Positions 1 through 7,044 of a stretch of 11,467 bases of DNA are shown in pieces. This DNA is from JBDRGC01 sp043818215 (GTDB lineage: Bacteria; Chloroflexota; Anaerolineae; Anaerolineales; UBA11858). The translations under genes and the position numbers were made by a program. The stretch is taken from positions 1-11,467 of the forward strand of contig JBDRGC010000389.1 of assembly GCA_043818215.1 (NCBI GenBank). Reading direction: 5' to 3'. The stretch's first letter is position 1. Each line of letters starts with the position of its first letter. The notes below the pieces were generated by a model, which was given only the letters and a program-made list of their open reading frames with translations, was not told where the DNA came from and ran no database searches.

Positions 1-85
1 GTCACTGCGAGCGTCTTTTTGCGAAGCAGTCTCCCTCTCCGCAGCATAGGATTGCCGCACTGCGCTACGCTTCGTTCGCAATGAC
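1..85. repeat. REP-like palindromic intergenic repeat
   Basis: The ends form an imperfect inverted repeat: GTCACTGCGAGCG at 1-13 pairs with CGTTCGCAATGAC at 73-85 (11 of 13 positions complementary). The interior carries GCGAAGCAGTC and further GCACTGCGC-type words. This style of palindrome, with TGCGAGCG at one end and CGCAATGAC at the other, is common as a dispersed intergenic element in environmental bacterial genomes; that comparison is from general knowledge, not a search. It lies just upstream of the thiolase operon and may be cut by the window edge. A related string occurs in the loop of the terminator at 8804-8859. Confidence 0.55.
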
Positions 86-130
86 ATCACTTACTTCTTT
101 ACCACGGCCAAAATGTTTATGTGGACATAC

Positions 131-135
131 AAAGG
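131..135 (+). promoter_or_regulatory. Ribosome binding site deciding the thiolase start
   Basis: AAAGG at 131-135 lies 9 nt before the ATG at 145. The alternative in-frame GTG at 121 has no purine-rich SD before it. This favours ATG 145, which also gives the usual thiolase N-terminus (M-x-D-V-x-I-V-S-A-V-R-T-P). Confidence 0.5.
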
Positions 136-144
136 CCAAAATTT

Positions 145-1329
145 ATGTATGATGTAGCGATTGTATCCGCCGTTCGCACACCGATTGGAAATTTTGGCGG
201 CGCTTTGAAAGATATTTCTGCCGCCCAATTAGGGGAAATCGTTGCCCGTGAAGCCATCATCCGGGCCGGACTTACGCCCGATAATATCGATGAAGTTATC
301 TTTGGTAGCGCCAGACAAGCTGGGAATGGTCCCAATATCGCCCGCCAAATTGCCTATCGCAGCCATGTTCCAGTCGAAAAAATTGCCTATACCGTCAACA
401 AGGCTTGCGGTTCGGGATTGAAATCGATCACCTTGGGCGCACAATCTATTATGCTGGGCGAAAACCAAATCGTGCTGGCCGGTGGGGTGGAGCAAATGTC
501 TCAAATCCCTTATTTGCTGATGAAGGCGCGTTGGGGTTACCGCCTTGGCGATGACACGTTGGTGGATTCAAATTATCGGGATGGATATTTTTGTCCGCTT
601 GCGGATATGGTCATGGGCGAGACGGTGGATCGGCTGGCCGAGGAATATAAAATTTCTCGCCAAGAGCAAGATGAGTTTGCTGTAGACAGCAACCAAAAAA
701 CCTTGGCAGCCTGGGAGAAAGGCAGCTTCACCGATGAAGTTGTGTCGATTGAAGTTAAAGACCGCAAAACAGCGATCATTTTTGATCGAGACGAACGCCC
801 GCGCGCCGATTCGACCGCGGAAAAACTAGCCAAGATGCGCACCGTTTTCAGGCCTGTGGAGAGAGGCGGCACAATCACGGCGGCCAATGCCAGCGGAATC
901 ACCGATGGCGCGGCGGCTGTCATCCTGATGCGGGCCGAAATTGCCAATGCTGAAGGGATCGAACCACTGGCCGTCATCAAGGGATTTGCCAGCGCAGGCG
1001 TTGAGCCTGCTCGCATGGGGTTGGGGCCTATTCCATCTACGCGGAAAGTCATGGTGCAAACTGGTACAACGCTCGATGATTTTGATCTGGTTGAATTGAA
1101 CGAAGCTTTTGCGGCGCAAGTTCTGATTGTCGAAAAAGAGCTGGCTTGGGACCCAGCCCGCCGCAATGTCAATGGCGGCGCAGTCGCGCTGGGTCATCCG
1201 ACGGGCTGCACAGGCGCGCGGATAGTGGTCACGCTGCTGCACGCCATGAAAAATCGGGATGCAGAACTTGGGCTGGCAACCTTGTGTATTAGCGGTGGTT
1301 TGGGTATGAGTATTGTGGTTCAACGATGA
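145..1329 (+). CDS. Thiolase (acetyl-CoA C-acetyltransferase family)
   Basis: Thiolases join two acyl-CoAs into a 3-ketoacyl-CoA, or split one, in the cytoplasm. From ATG 145 the protein has 394 residues, the normal length. It opens with DVAIVSAVRTPIG. The acylated cysteine is Cys88 in NKACGSGLKSI, matching Cys89 of the Zoogloea enzyme. The C-terminal half has NEAFAAQ, the catalytic histidine in GHPTGCTGAR and the second cysteine in LCISGGLGM, so all catalytic residues are present. An upstream GTG at 121 would add eight residues but lacks an SD. The stop overlaps the aminotransferase start by 4 nt (ATGA), so it is the first gene of an operon. Biosynthetic versus degradative role, and chain-length preference, cannot be decided. 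The family call is secure. Confidence 0.95.
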   Translation: MYDVAIVSAVRTPIGNFGGALKDISAAQLGEIVAREAIIRAGLTPDNIDEVIFGSARQAGNGPNIARQIAYRSHVPVEKIAYTVNKACGSGLKSITLGAQSIMLGENQIVLAGGVEQMSQIPYLLMKARWGYRLGDDTLVDSNYRDGYFCPLADMVMGETVDRLAEEYKISRQEQDEFAVDSNQKTLAAWEKGSFTDEVVSIEVKDRKTAIIFDRDERPRADSTAEKLAKMRTVFRPVERGGTITAANASGITDGAAAVILMRAEIANAEGIEPLAVIKGFASAGVEPARMGLGPIPSTRKVMVQTGTTLDDFDLVELNEAFAAQVLIVEKELAWDPARRNVNGGAVALGHPTGCTGARIVVTLLHAMKNRDAELGLATLCISGGLGMSIVVQR

Positions 1330-2777
1330 GCGATTACAAACACCCTCAAGGAAATATCTTCTACCGGCGCATGCAACAAAACCATCCGCTGATTGTCCAC
1401 GGCGACGGTGTGTACCTTTATGATGCTGCGGGAAAGCGATACCTGGATGGTTCGGGCGGCGCGATCGTTGTTAACGTCGGGCATGGCGTCAAGAGCATTG
1501 CCGATGCCATTGCCAGGCAAGCCGGCCAAGCGGCCTATATTCACGGCAGTATGTTCACGAGTGAAGTGTTGGAGAAATACGCTGAAGCGCTGGGGGATAT
1601 CGTGCCGCTACCCAATCCCAAATTTTATTTTCTGACCAGCGGCTCGGAGGCGGTCGAGGCGGCTATCAAGCTGGCGCGTCAAATTCATCTTGAACGCGGG
1701 GAAAATAAACGCTATATTACGATTTCGCGCTGGATGTCCTATCATGGTATAACCTTGGGTGCCTTGGCCGTTACCGGGAAAGAAAAAATGCGTGCGGCTT
1801 TCAAGCCCATGTTCAAAGACATGCCTCATATCCAGCCGCCTTTCTGCTATCGCTGTCCGTTTGGTTTGCAAAAAGACACCTGTCAGATAGCATGTGCTGA
1901 CGTGCTCGAAGATGAAATTTTAAATCATGGCGCGGAAAATGTCAGCGCTTTTCTGGCCGAGCCGATCAGCGGCAACACTCTCGGCGCAGTCGTACCGCCT
2001 GATGGTTATTGGCCGCGAATTCGAGAGATTTGCGATCAATATGGCGTTCTGCTGATTGCGGATGAGATTATGACCGGGATGGGCCGCACAGGAAAATGGT
2101 TTGCTGTTGAGCACTGGAATTTGACTCCGGACATTATTACCATCGGTAAAGGTGCGGCAAGCGGATATTTCCCCCTGAGTATCGTGGCGACAAAAGGGGA
2201 ATATGTAGCGTTGATTGCGCGGGGCAGCGGCAACTTCAATCACGGCGGTACATTCTCGCACCATGCCGTTGGCGGCGCAGCCGGTCTAGCAACTTTGGAT
2301 TATTTAAAAGCCAATCAATTGGTCGAAAGAGCTGCTGAAAGCGGAAAATATATCCGCAAAATGTTTATAAAGAAATTGGGCAACCTTTCTTGCGTTGGTG
2401 ACATTCGTGGTACAGGCATGATGTGGGGTGTTGAATTTGTGCAAGACAAATCTTCACAGCAGCCCTTTGATCCCCAATTTCATTTCTCTCAGAAAGTGAC
2501 CGACGAAGCATTCGAGCGCGGCCTGATTATCTACCCAGAGAGCAGGTGCATCGATGGCATTGCCGGAGATCACTTTATGTTTGCCCCGCCTTTTATTATT
2601 ACAGAAAGTCAAATTGAAGCAAGTTTAGAAATTATTTTGGATTCGATTGAAGCAGTTCAGTCCTCCACACTCCGCTCTACCCTCCACACTCCGCTCCACC
2701 CTCCACGCTCCGCTCCACGCATCACATTCCCATCTCGCCATCATTCTCATCGTCTCACACACAAGGATAGCTTATGA
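1326..2777 (+). CDS. Class III PLP-dependent aminotransferase
   Basis: This is a fold-type I, class III (omega) aminotransferase of 483 residues, which moves an amino group from an omega-amino acid or diamine to a keto acid using pyridoxal phosphate. Visible motifs are TSGSEAVEAA (residues 104-112, phosphate cup), SYHGITLGALAVTG (138-151), the cofactor aspartate D246 in IADEIMTGMGRTG, and the Schiff-base lysine K275 in TIGKGAASGYFPLS. A cysteine set C174, C177, C186 and C190 (CYRC-x8-C-x3-C) is typical of one subgroup; CxxC binds an Fe-S cluster in mammalian GABA aminotransferase, but a cluster here is only a guess. The start overlaps the thiolase stop by 4 nt. The last ~38 residues, after about Gln445, are low in complexity and come partly from a 19-bp tandem repeat; the stop overlaps the next start by ATGA. 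The substrate is not identifiable; GABA, beta-alanine or similar are candidates. Confidence 0.93.
   Translation: MSDYKHPQGNIFYRRMQQNHPLIVHGDGVYLYDAAGKRYLDGSGGAIVVNVGHGVKSIADAIARQAGQAAYIHGSMFTSEVLEKYAEALGDIVPLPNPKFYFLTSGSEAVEAAIKLARQIHLERGENKRYITISRWMSYHGITLGALAVTGKEKMRAAFKPMFKDMPHIQPPFCYRCPFGLQKDTCQIACADVLEDEILNHGAENVSAFLAEPISGNTLGAVVPPDGYWPRIREICDQYGVLLIADEIMTGMGRTGKWFAVEHWNLTPDIITIGKGAASGYFPLSIVATKGEYVALIARGSGNFNHGGTFSHHAVGGAAGLATLDYLKANQLVERAAESGKYIRKMFIKKLGNLSCVGDIRGTGMMWGVEFVQDKSSQQPFDPQFHFSQKVTDEAFERGLIIYPESRCIDGIAGDHFMFAPPFIITESQIEASLEIILDSIEAVQSSTLRSTLHTPLHPPRSAPRITFPSRHHSHRLTHKDSL
2663..2719 (+). repeat. 19-bp tandem repeat, three copies, inside the aminotransferase 3' end
   Basis: Three contiguous 19-bp units (2663-2681, 2682-2700, 2701-2719) of the type CTCCACACTCCGCTCYACC, differing at only a few positions. 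One unit is not a multiple of three, but three units make 57 nt, so the reading frame survives and adds 19 residues rich in Ser, Thr, His, Pro and Arg. No frame is disrupted before the overlapping stop and start at 2774-2777. Confidence 0.85.
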
Positions 2778-4747
2778 AAACCATCGACATACTCCTCACC
2801 AACGCCATCGTCCTCACAATGGATAAGGACTTCCACCAATACGAACCTGGCGCAGTAGCCGTGACCGGTGACAGCATTGTCGCCGTGGGGCCTGCGGAAG
2901 AGATAGCCCAAACGTACATCGCCAAAGAAATCATCGACTGCGGCGGGAAAGTGCTCATGCCCGGCCTGGTCAACGCTCACACTCACATGCCCATGACCCT
3001 GCTGCGCGGCCTGGCCGACGACCTGCGCCTGGACGTATGGCTGATGGGCTATATGATGCCCGTTGAGCGGGAGTTCGTCTCGCCGGAGTTCGTGCGGCTG
3101 GGCACCCAATTGGCCTGCATCGAGTCGATTCGCTCGGGAGTGACCTGTCTGGCCGATATGTATTACTTCGAAAAAGATGTCGCCAAGGCCACCGCTGAGG
3201 CCGGCCTGCGGGCTATTTGTTCACAAACCGTGCTCAAATTCCCATCGCCAGATGCTCAATCCTACGAGGAAGCCCTGGAAGCGGCGCGCGTCTTCATCCA
3301 AGAATGGAAAGGCCACCCCCTCATCGTACCGTCGGTGGCCCCTCACGCCCCCTACACCTGCACCGAAGACATCTTGCAGGCCTCGGCAGCCCTGGCGGCA
3401 GAGTTCGATGTGCCCTTGCACATCCACATCTCTGAAACCGCAGTGGAGGTGGAGAATTCTCAAAAAGAACACGACATGTCTGTGGTCTCATATATCAAAC
3501 AGCAAAATCTATTCGATGCCAAAGTGATCGCGGCCCATTGCGTCCACGTGGACGAGAGCGAAATGCACACCCTGCAAAAGCACGGGGCGGGCGTGGCACA
3601 CAATCCAACCTCCAATCTGAAGCTAGGATCCGGGGTGGCGCCGGTCACCAAAATGGTCAATCTCGGCTTGGCCGTAGGCATCGGTACCGATGGGCCGGCG
3701 TCCAATAACAATTTAGATATGTTCGAGGAAATCCGACTGACGGCGCTGTTGGCTAAAGGGAGCACCGGCGACCCGACGGTCATCCCGGCCAGAACCGCTC
3801 TGGCGATGGCGACCCGCATTGGCGCGCAGGCCCTGCATTTAGGTGACATCACCGGGAGTCTCGAACCCGGCAAGCGGGCTGATATGATTCTAGTGGAAAT
3901 TTCGCCGCTCCACAACGCTCCCCGCTTCCGCCGCGACCCCGGAGGCATCTACGCCCAATTGGTGTATGCAGCGAAATCCACCGATGTAAGCAGCGTGATG
4001 GTCAACGGTCAATGGCTGATGCGCGACCGTCGGCTGCTCACTCTCGACGAAGAAGCCCTTCTTGGCTATGCGCATATTTACGCCCAGAAAATCGACGCCT
4101 TCCTGATCAAGCGGGAACAATCGGTGCTCTCCAAACTGGTCGCTATCGGCGGCGCTATGCAGCAAGAGAGTTTCGAGGTGCAGGCCAAAGTGCGCATCCC
4201 AGACCCTGCATCTGTAATAGCCGCCCTGCAGAAACCCGATATCGATATCTTGTATCACCGCCACTACCACGAATACGACACCTACTTCCAATTCGAGGAC
4301 CCCCAACAGGGCCAATTACGCTACCGCGAGGACGAATACATTGACGAAAGTGGACAGGTAGACAACGTGCGCTACCGGCTGACTCTGGTCGGACAGGCCC
4401 GCGAGCGGCATTTCCCCAACGGGGTTCTCCTCTCGCGCAGTCGTTACCTGGCTCAAGCAGTCCACAGCCTGCGTTTCTACCGCGAATACTTCAAGCCCAG
4501 CGGGGAAACCTTCGTGGAAAAAGACCGCCTGCGCTGGCGGATCATTTTCAGGGGCACCGAGTTCTATATCAACCTCGATCGATTAGACCAACCTAAACTG
4601 GGGACATTTCTCGAAATCAAAAGCCGCACCTGGAGCCGCCAAGACGCGGAAAACAAAGCCGGAATGAGTGAAGCGTTGATGGAGTATTTGGGCGCATCTT
4701 CCGACGAGACGGTCACGCAGGGTTATGTGGAGTTTGCGGGAGGTTAG
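2774..4747 (+). CDS. MtaD-like amidohydrolase fused to a C-terminal CYTH-type domain
   Basis: The protein has 657 residues in two parts. Residues 1 to ~440 are a metal-dependent amidohydrolase of the 5'-methylthioadenosine/S-adenosylhomocysteine deaminase type. They carry NAHTH (H69, H71), E98, PHAPY (H191), HIHISE (H218, E221), AAHCVH (H255) and GTDGPAS (D306); spacing matches the ligands and active-site residues of TM0936 from memory. Residues ~463-645 look like a CYTH/triphosphate-tunnel domain: EVQAK (468-472, canonical ExExK with the second Glu as Gln), EYDTYF, LRYRE (R516, R518), YRL (533-536) and LGTFLEIKS (609-617). CYTH proteins bind triphosphates or make cAMP. MtaD enzymes are normally ~400-450 residues, so the fusion is the oddity. 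AAGGA at 2763-2767 is 6 nt from the ATG. Deaminase substrate and CYTH activity are unproven; guanine or other aminohydrolases are alternatives. Confidence 0.88.
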   Translation: MKTIDILLTNAIVLTMDKDFHQYEPGAVAVTGDSIVAVGPAEEIAQTYIAKEIIDCGGKVLMPGLVNAHTHMPMTLLRGLADDLRLDVWLMGYMMPVEREFVSPEFVRLGTQLACIESIRSGVTCLADMYYFEKDVAKATAEAGLRAICSQTVLKFPSPDAQSYEEALEAARVFIQEWKGHPLIVPSVAPHAPYTCTEDILQASAALAAEFDVPLHIHISETAVEVENSQKEHDMSVVSYIKQQNLFDAKVIAAHCVHVDESEMHTLQKHGAGVAHNPTSNLKLGSGVAPVTKMVNLGLAVGIGTDGPASNNNLDMFEEIRLTALLAKGSTGDPTVIPARTALAMATRIGAQALHLGDITGSLEPGKRADMILVEISPLHNAPRFRRDPGGIYAQLVYAAKSTDVSSVMVNGQWLMRDRRLLTLDEEALLGYAHIYAQKIDAFLIKREQSVLSKLVAIGGAMQQESFEVQAKVRIPDPASVIAALQKPDIDILYHRHYHEYDTYFQFEDPQQGQLRYREDEYIDESGQVDNVRYRLTLVGQARERHFPNGVLLSRSRYLAQAVHSLRFYREYFKPSGETFVEKDRLRWRIIFRGTEFYINLDRLDQPKLGTFLEIKSRTWSRQDAENKAGMSEALMEYLGASSDETVTQGYVEFAGG

Positions 4748-4884
4748 GGATTGGAGATTGGTAATTAGAGATTGAAGATTAGAGACTGTAGACTGTAGAC
4801 TGTAGATTGGGAGCATCTCTAATCTCTAATCTCTAATCTCTAATCTCTAATCTCCAATCTCCAATCTCTAATTACCAATCCACC
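4748..4884. repeat. Bipartite heptanucleotide repeat array with internal strand switch
   Basis: The whole gap between the amidohydrolase stop and the phosphoesterase ATG (137 nt) parses as one base, 19 heptamers in unbroken register, then ACC. The left half has GATTGGA-type units (GATTGGA, GATTAGA, GACTGTA three times). After a junction unit AGCATCT the right half has CTAATCT and CCAATCT units, which are the same heptamer on the other strand. The array is therefore also a long imperfect inverted repeat, with GGATTGG near 4748 opposing CCAATCC near 4875-4881. It could fold in RNA. No SD is seen before ATG 4885, because the inverted units are pyrimidine-rich. Confidence 0.9.
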
Positions 4885-5736
4885 ATGAAAATCGCAATTC
4901 TCGCTGATATTCACGCTAACTTTCCCGCTTTGGAGGCTGTTGCCGGGCATGTTGACAACTGGCAGCCCGATTTGGTCTTCGTGGCGGGAGATACTGTCAA
5001 CCGCGGGCCGCGCTCGCTCGACTGCCTGTGTTTCGTGCAGGAGAGGCAGCAAACCGAGGGCTGGCAAGTCATCCGCGGCAATCACGAAGATTACATCATC
5101 TGCCGCTCCCGGCCCGATGACCCCCGCAGCGGGCCGCGCTTCGAGTTGTACCGTAACAGCTACTTCACCTACCAGCAACTCAACGAAGATGTATCCGATC
5201 TGCTCGCCATGCCCGAGCAACTCAGCCAGGATTTCGGCAAGGGAGGAGAACTCCGCGTGGTACACGCTTCGATGCGCGGCATTCGGATTGGCATCCACCG
5301 TAAAACCCGCGACGATGTGTTGAGCGAACTGATCGCGCCGCCCCCGGCTATATTCGCCACCGGGCACACCCATCAGCCACTCGTGCGCACGCTGAACGGG
5401 ACTCTGGTGGTCAACGTCGGTTCGGTTGGCCTGCCATTCGATAGGGACACGCGCGCCGGGTACGCGCAGATCACCCGGCAAAACGGTCAATGGCAAGCTA
5501 AAATCGTGCGATTGCCTTATGATAAGTCCGAGGCCAGACGCGATTTCTACGAAACAGGATTCATGGAGGCCGGCGGGCCGCTCTCCGATTTGATTCTGAT
5601 CGAAATGGAAACCGGAGTATCGCAGCTCTACCAATGGAACGCCCAATATGTAGACCCCGTTCGCAACGGAGAGATCACCATCGCAGAATCAGTGCGCAAA
5701 TTTCTCGAACAACCTATTTCCCGGTTATATTGGTGA
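4885..5736 (+). CDS. Calcineurin-like metallophosphoesterase
   Basis: This is a 283-residue cytoplasmic enzyme of the YfcE/ApaH-like branch of two-metal phosphoesterases, which hydrolyse phosphomonoesters, phosphodiesters or dinucleoside polyphosphates. The family signature is complete: DIHAN (D8, H10), GDTVNRGP (D36), GNHED (N66, H67), VHAS (H127) and GHTHQP (H161, H163), followed by NVGSVGLP. The region after about residue 212 is an extra ~70-residue tail beyond the catalytic core. No signal peptide or membrane segment is visible. ATG 4885 is supported by the standard N-terminus MKIAILADIHAN, although no Shine-Dalgarno sequence precedes it. The final codons (LYW) and the stop run directly into the next heptamer array. 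The substrate cannot be assigned. Confidence 0.93.
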   Translation: MKIAILADIHANFPALEAVAGHVDNWQPDLVFVAGDTVNRGPRSLDCLCFVQERQQTEGWQVIRGNHEDYIICRSRPDDPRSGPRFELYRNSYFTYQQLNEDVSDLLAMPEQLSQDFGKGGELRVVHASMRGIRIGIHRKTRDDVLSELIAPPPAIFATGHTHQPLVRTLNGTLVVNVGSVGLPFDRDTRAGYAQITRQNGQWQAKIVRLPYDKSEARRDFYETGFMEAGGPLSDLILIEMETGVSQLYQWNAQYVDPVRNGEITIAESVRKFLEQPISRLYW

Positions 5737-5818
5737 TTGGAGATTGGAGATTGGAGATTGGAGATTGGAGATTGGAGATTGGAGATTGGAGATTGGTGAT
5801 TGGAGATTGGAGATTATA
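5735..5818 (+). repeat. GATTGGA heptanucleotide array, 12 units
   Basis: Twelve consecutive 7-nt units: eight perfect GATTGGA (5735-5790), then GATTGGT, two more GATTGGA and a degenerate GATTATA (5812-5818). The first unit supplies the last two bases of the TGA stop of the phosphoesterase gene (5734-5736). GGAG, an SD-like core, is formed where most units meet the next, the last at 5809-5812, 16 nt before the ATG of the next gene. Confidence 0.95.
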
Positions 5819-5828
5819 GACTGCCCCC

Positions 5829-6656
5829 ATGGACACACTGAATTTCGCCACTCAGATCGCCCGGCAAACCGGGAAACTGTTGCTCGCGCACTATCGCCGC
5901 TCCGGGATCCGCGCCAGCCTGAAAGCCGACCACACCGTAGTCACCGAGGCCGACCTGGCCGCTGATTGTCTGATCCGGCAGGCCATCCGTGAGCATTATC
6001 CCGATGATGGCTTGTTGAGCGAGGAGGAGGGAACTATCTACCCGGCGGGGAAAAGCGCGGTATGGATCGTGGACCCGCTGGACGGCACCACCAATTTCAG
6101 CCTGGGGATGCACTATTGGGGCATATCCATTGCCCGGCTGGTGGATGGGGAACCCGACACCGCCGCGCTTTACTTCCCTCTGCTGGATGAACTCTTCACC
6201 GCCTCACGAGGGGGAGGCGCATATCTGAATGGCAGCCGCCTTGAAGTCAAGCCCCCCGCCCCCGATCAGGCGAGTCAGCGAGTCAGCGAGTCAGCCAGTC
6301 GGCCAAACCCCGGTCAGGCGATGTTTGTCTTTTCGTGCTGCTCGCGCACACACGCAAATTACAAGGTCAGCATCCGCTACAAAACCCGCATCTTGGGATC
6401 GGCAGCTTACGGATTGTGTACCGTGGCGCGTGGCAGCGCAGTGCTGGCTTTCGAGGTGACGCCTAAGGTATGGGATTTCTGCGGGAGTTGGCTGGTGACG
6501 CGCGAGGCGGGAGGGGTGATTCGGGTTCTCGATGGGGGGACTCCCTTCCCGCTCATCCCAGGGACAGATTACGAGGGGATGAGTTATCCCATTTTAGCAG
6601 CAGCCACACCGGAGTTGTGGGCTGAGGGGCAGGGGAAGATTATACCAAAGACATAA
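5829..6656 (+). CDS. Inositol monophosphatase family phosphatase
   Basis: This is a 275-residue member of the Li+-sensitive, Mg2+-dependent sugar phosphatase superfamily, which includes inositol-1-phosphatase, histidinol-phosphatase and 3'(2'),5'-bisphosphate nucleotidase. The metal site is present: E65-E66 in LLSEEEG, D82 and D85 in VDPLDGTTNF, and D216 in VWDFCGSW. GGGAYLNG (128-135) and GSAAYGLCTVARG (190-202) are also typical. Residues 148-158 come from an 8-bp tandem repeat and form a Ser/Arg-rich insert in a surface-type loop. ATG 5829 gives a normal N-terminus, but the closest GGAG is 16 nt upstream within the repeat array, so initiation is unusual. It may be cotranscribed with the phosphoesterase. 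The exact substrate is unknown. Confidence 0.93.
   Translation: MDTLNFATQIARQTGKLLLAHYRRSGIRASLKADHTVVTEADLAADCLIRQAIREHYPDDGLLSEEEGTIYPAGKSAVWIVDPLDGTTNFSLGMHYWGISIARLVDGEPDTAALYFPLLDELFTASRGGGAYLNGSRLEVKPPAPDQASQRVSESASRPNPGQAMFVFSCCSRTHANYKVSIRYKTRILGSAAYGLCTVARGSAVLAFEVTPKVWDFCGSWLVTREAGGVIRVLDGGTPFPLIPGTDYEGMSYPILAAATPELWAEGQGKIIPKT
6270..6301 (+). repeat. 8-bp tandem repeat inside the phosphatase gene
   Basis: GCGAGTCA occurs three times in a row (6270-6277, 6278-6285, 6286-6293), followed by a degenerate copy GCCAGTCG. Three copies make 24 nt and preserve the frame, encoding residues 148 to about 155 of the phosphatase. Confidence 0.85.
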
Positions 6657-6687
6657 AGGTGCGATGCACTCAAGTGCGACGCACATT
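6656..6687. repeat. Dispersed GTGCGAYGCAC-type repeat between convergent genes
   Basis: The stretch reads AAGGTGCGATGCACT, then CAAGTGCGACGCACATT. GTGCG and CGCAC form a palindromic core. The reverse complement of 11424-11455 matches at 23 of 32 positions by eye. It lies between the phosphatase stop and the convergent DUF5615 gene. There is no T-run, so it is not a convincing terminator. Confidence 0.45.
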
Positions 6688-6708
6688 AGCCGTTACCTGG
6701 CAGAGCTA

Positions 6709-7044
6709 TTACAGGAACTGCACCTGTCCTATCATCTCTTCCTGAGTAAGCACCGCGTGCATCAGTACTAATAGTTCGACAATTTGTCTCATACTTAGCT
6801 TTTTGAGATGACAGTAGGCGATACCGGCGTGAGGTATGCCCCGACTATGCCAGCGCAAAAAATCATCATCGTGTGTTACGATGACACGGCGCTCGCGCCA
6901 GGCGTAAGCGATGTGGGCCGGGTCATCAGCGCCAAGCAAGCCAGCCTCGACTGTCGTCGTGACGTCGATATCCCGTCGGCGCAATGCCTCGGCAATAGCC
7001 GAGTTAACATGTTCATCGAGATGGAAGCGAAGGCTCTCAGCCAC
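6709..7044 (-). CDS. DUF5615 PIN-like protein, putative toxin
   Basis: The protein has 111 residues from a GTG at 7044-7042. It has the DUF5615/Mut7-C-like PIN-fold pattern: FHLDEHVN (D10, E11) at the N-terminus, GADDPAHIAYAWRERR (38-53) in the middle and VIVTHDDDF (54-62), giving acidic residues suited to metal-dependent RNA cleavage. The GTG lies 8 nt inside the end of the upstream DUF433 gene, with AGG 6 nt before it, so translation is probably coupled. An in-frame start further upstream would put ~50 unrelated residues ahead of the conserved FHLDEH and is rejected. Proteins of this family often sit beside DUF433 genes and are suspected toxins; toxicity here is inferred, not shown. It converges on the phosphatase gene. 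Confidence 0.85.
   Translation of the reverse strand: MAESLRFHLDEHVNSAIAEALRRRDIDVTTTVEAGLLGADDPAHIAYAWRERRVIVTHDDDFLRWHSRGIPHAGIAYCHLKKLSMRQIVELLVLMHAVLTQEEMIGQVQFL

Noticed and set aside
121..144. GTG start adding eight residues to the thiolase
   Set aside because: No SD before GTG 121. ATG 145 has AAAGG at 9 nt and gives the standard thiolase N-terminus.
573..1172. Long minus-strand open frame of 199 codons opposite the thiolase
   Set aside because: It is the complement of a fully conserved thiolase gene and has a Ser/Ala/Arg-rich composition typical of a shadow frame, with no motif.
4748..4884. CRISPR array
   Set aside because: The repeats are 7 nt with no spacers, and no cas gene is present.
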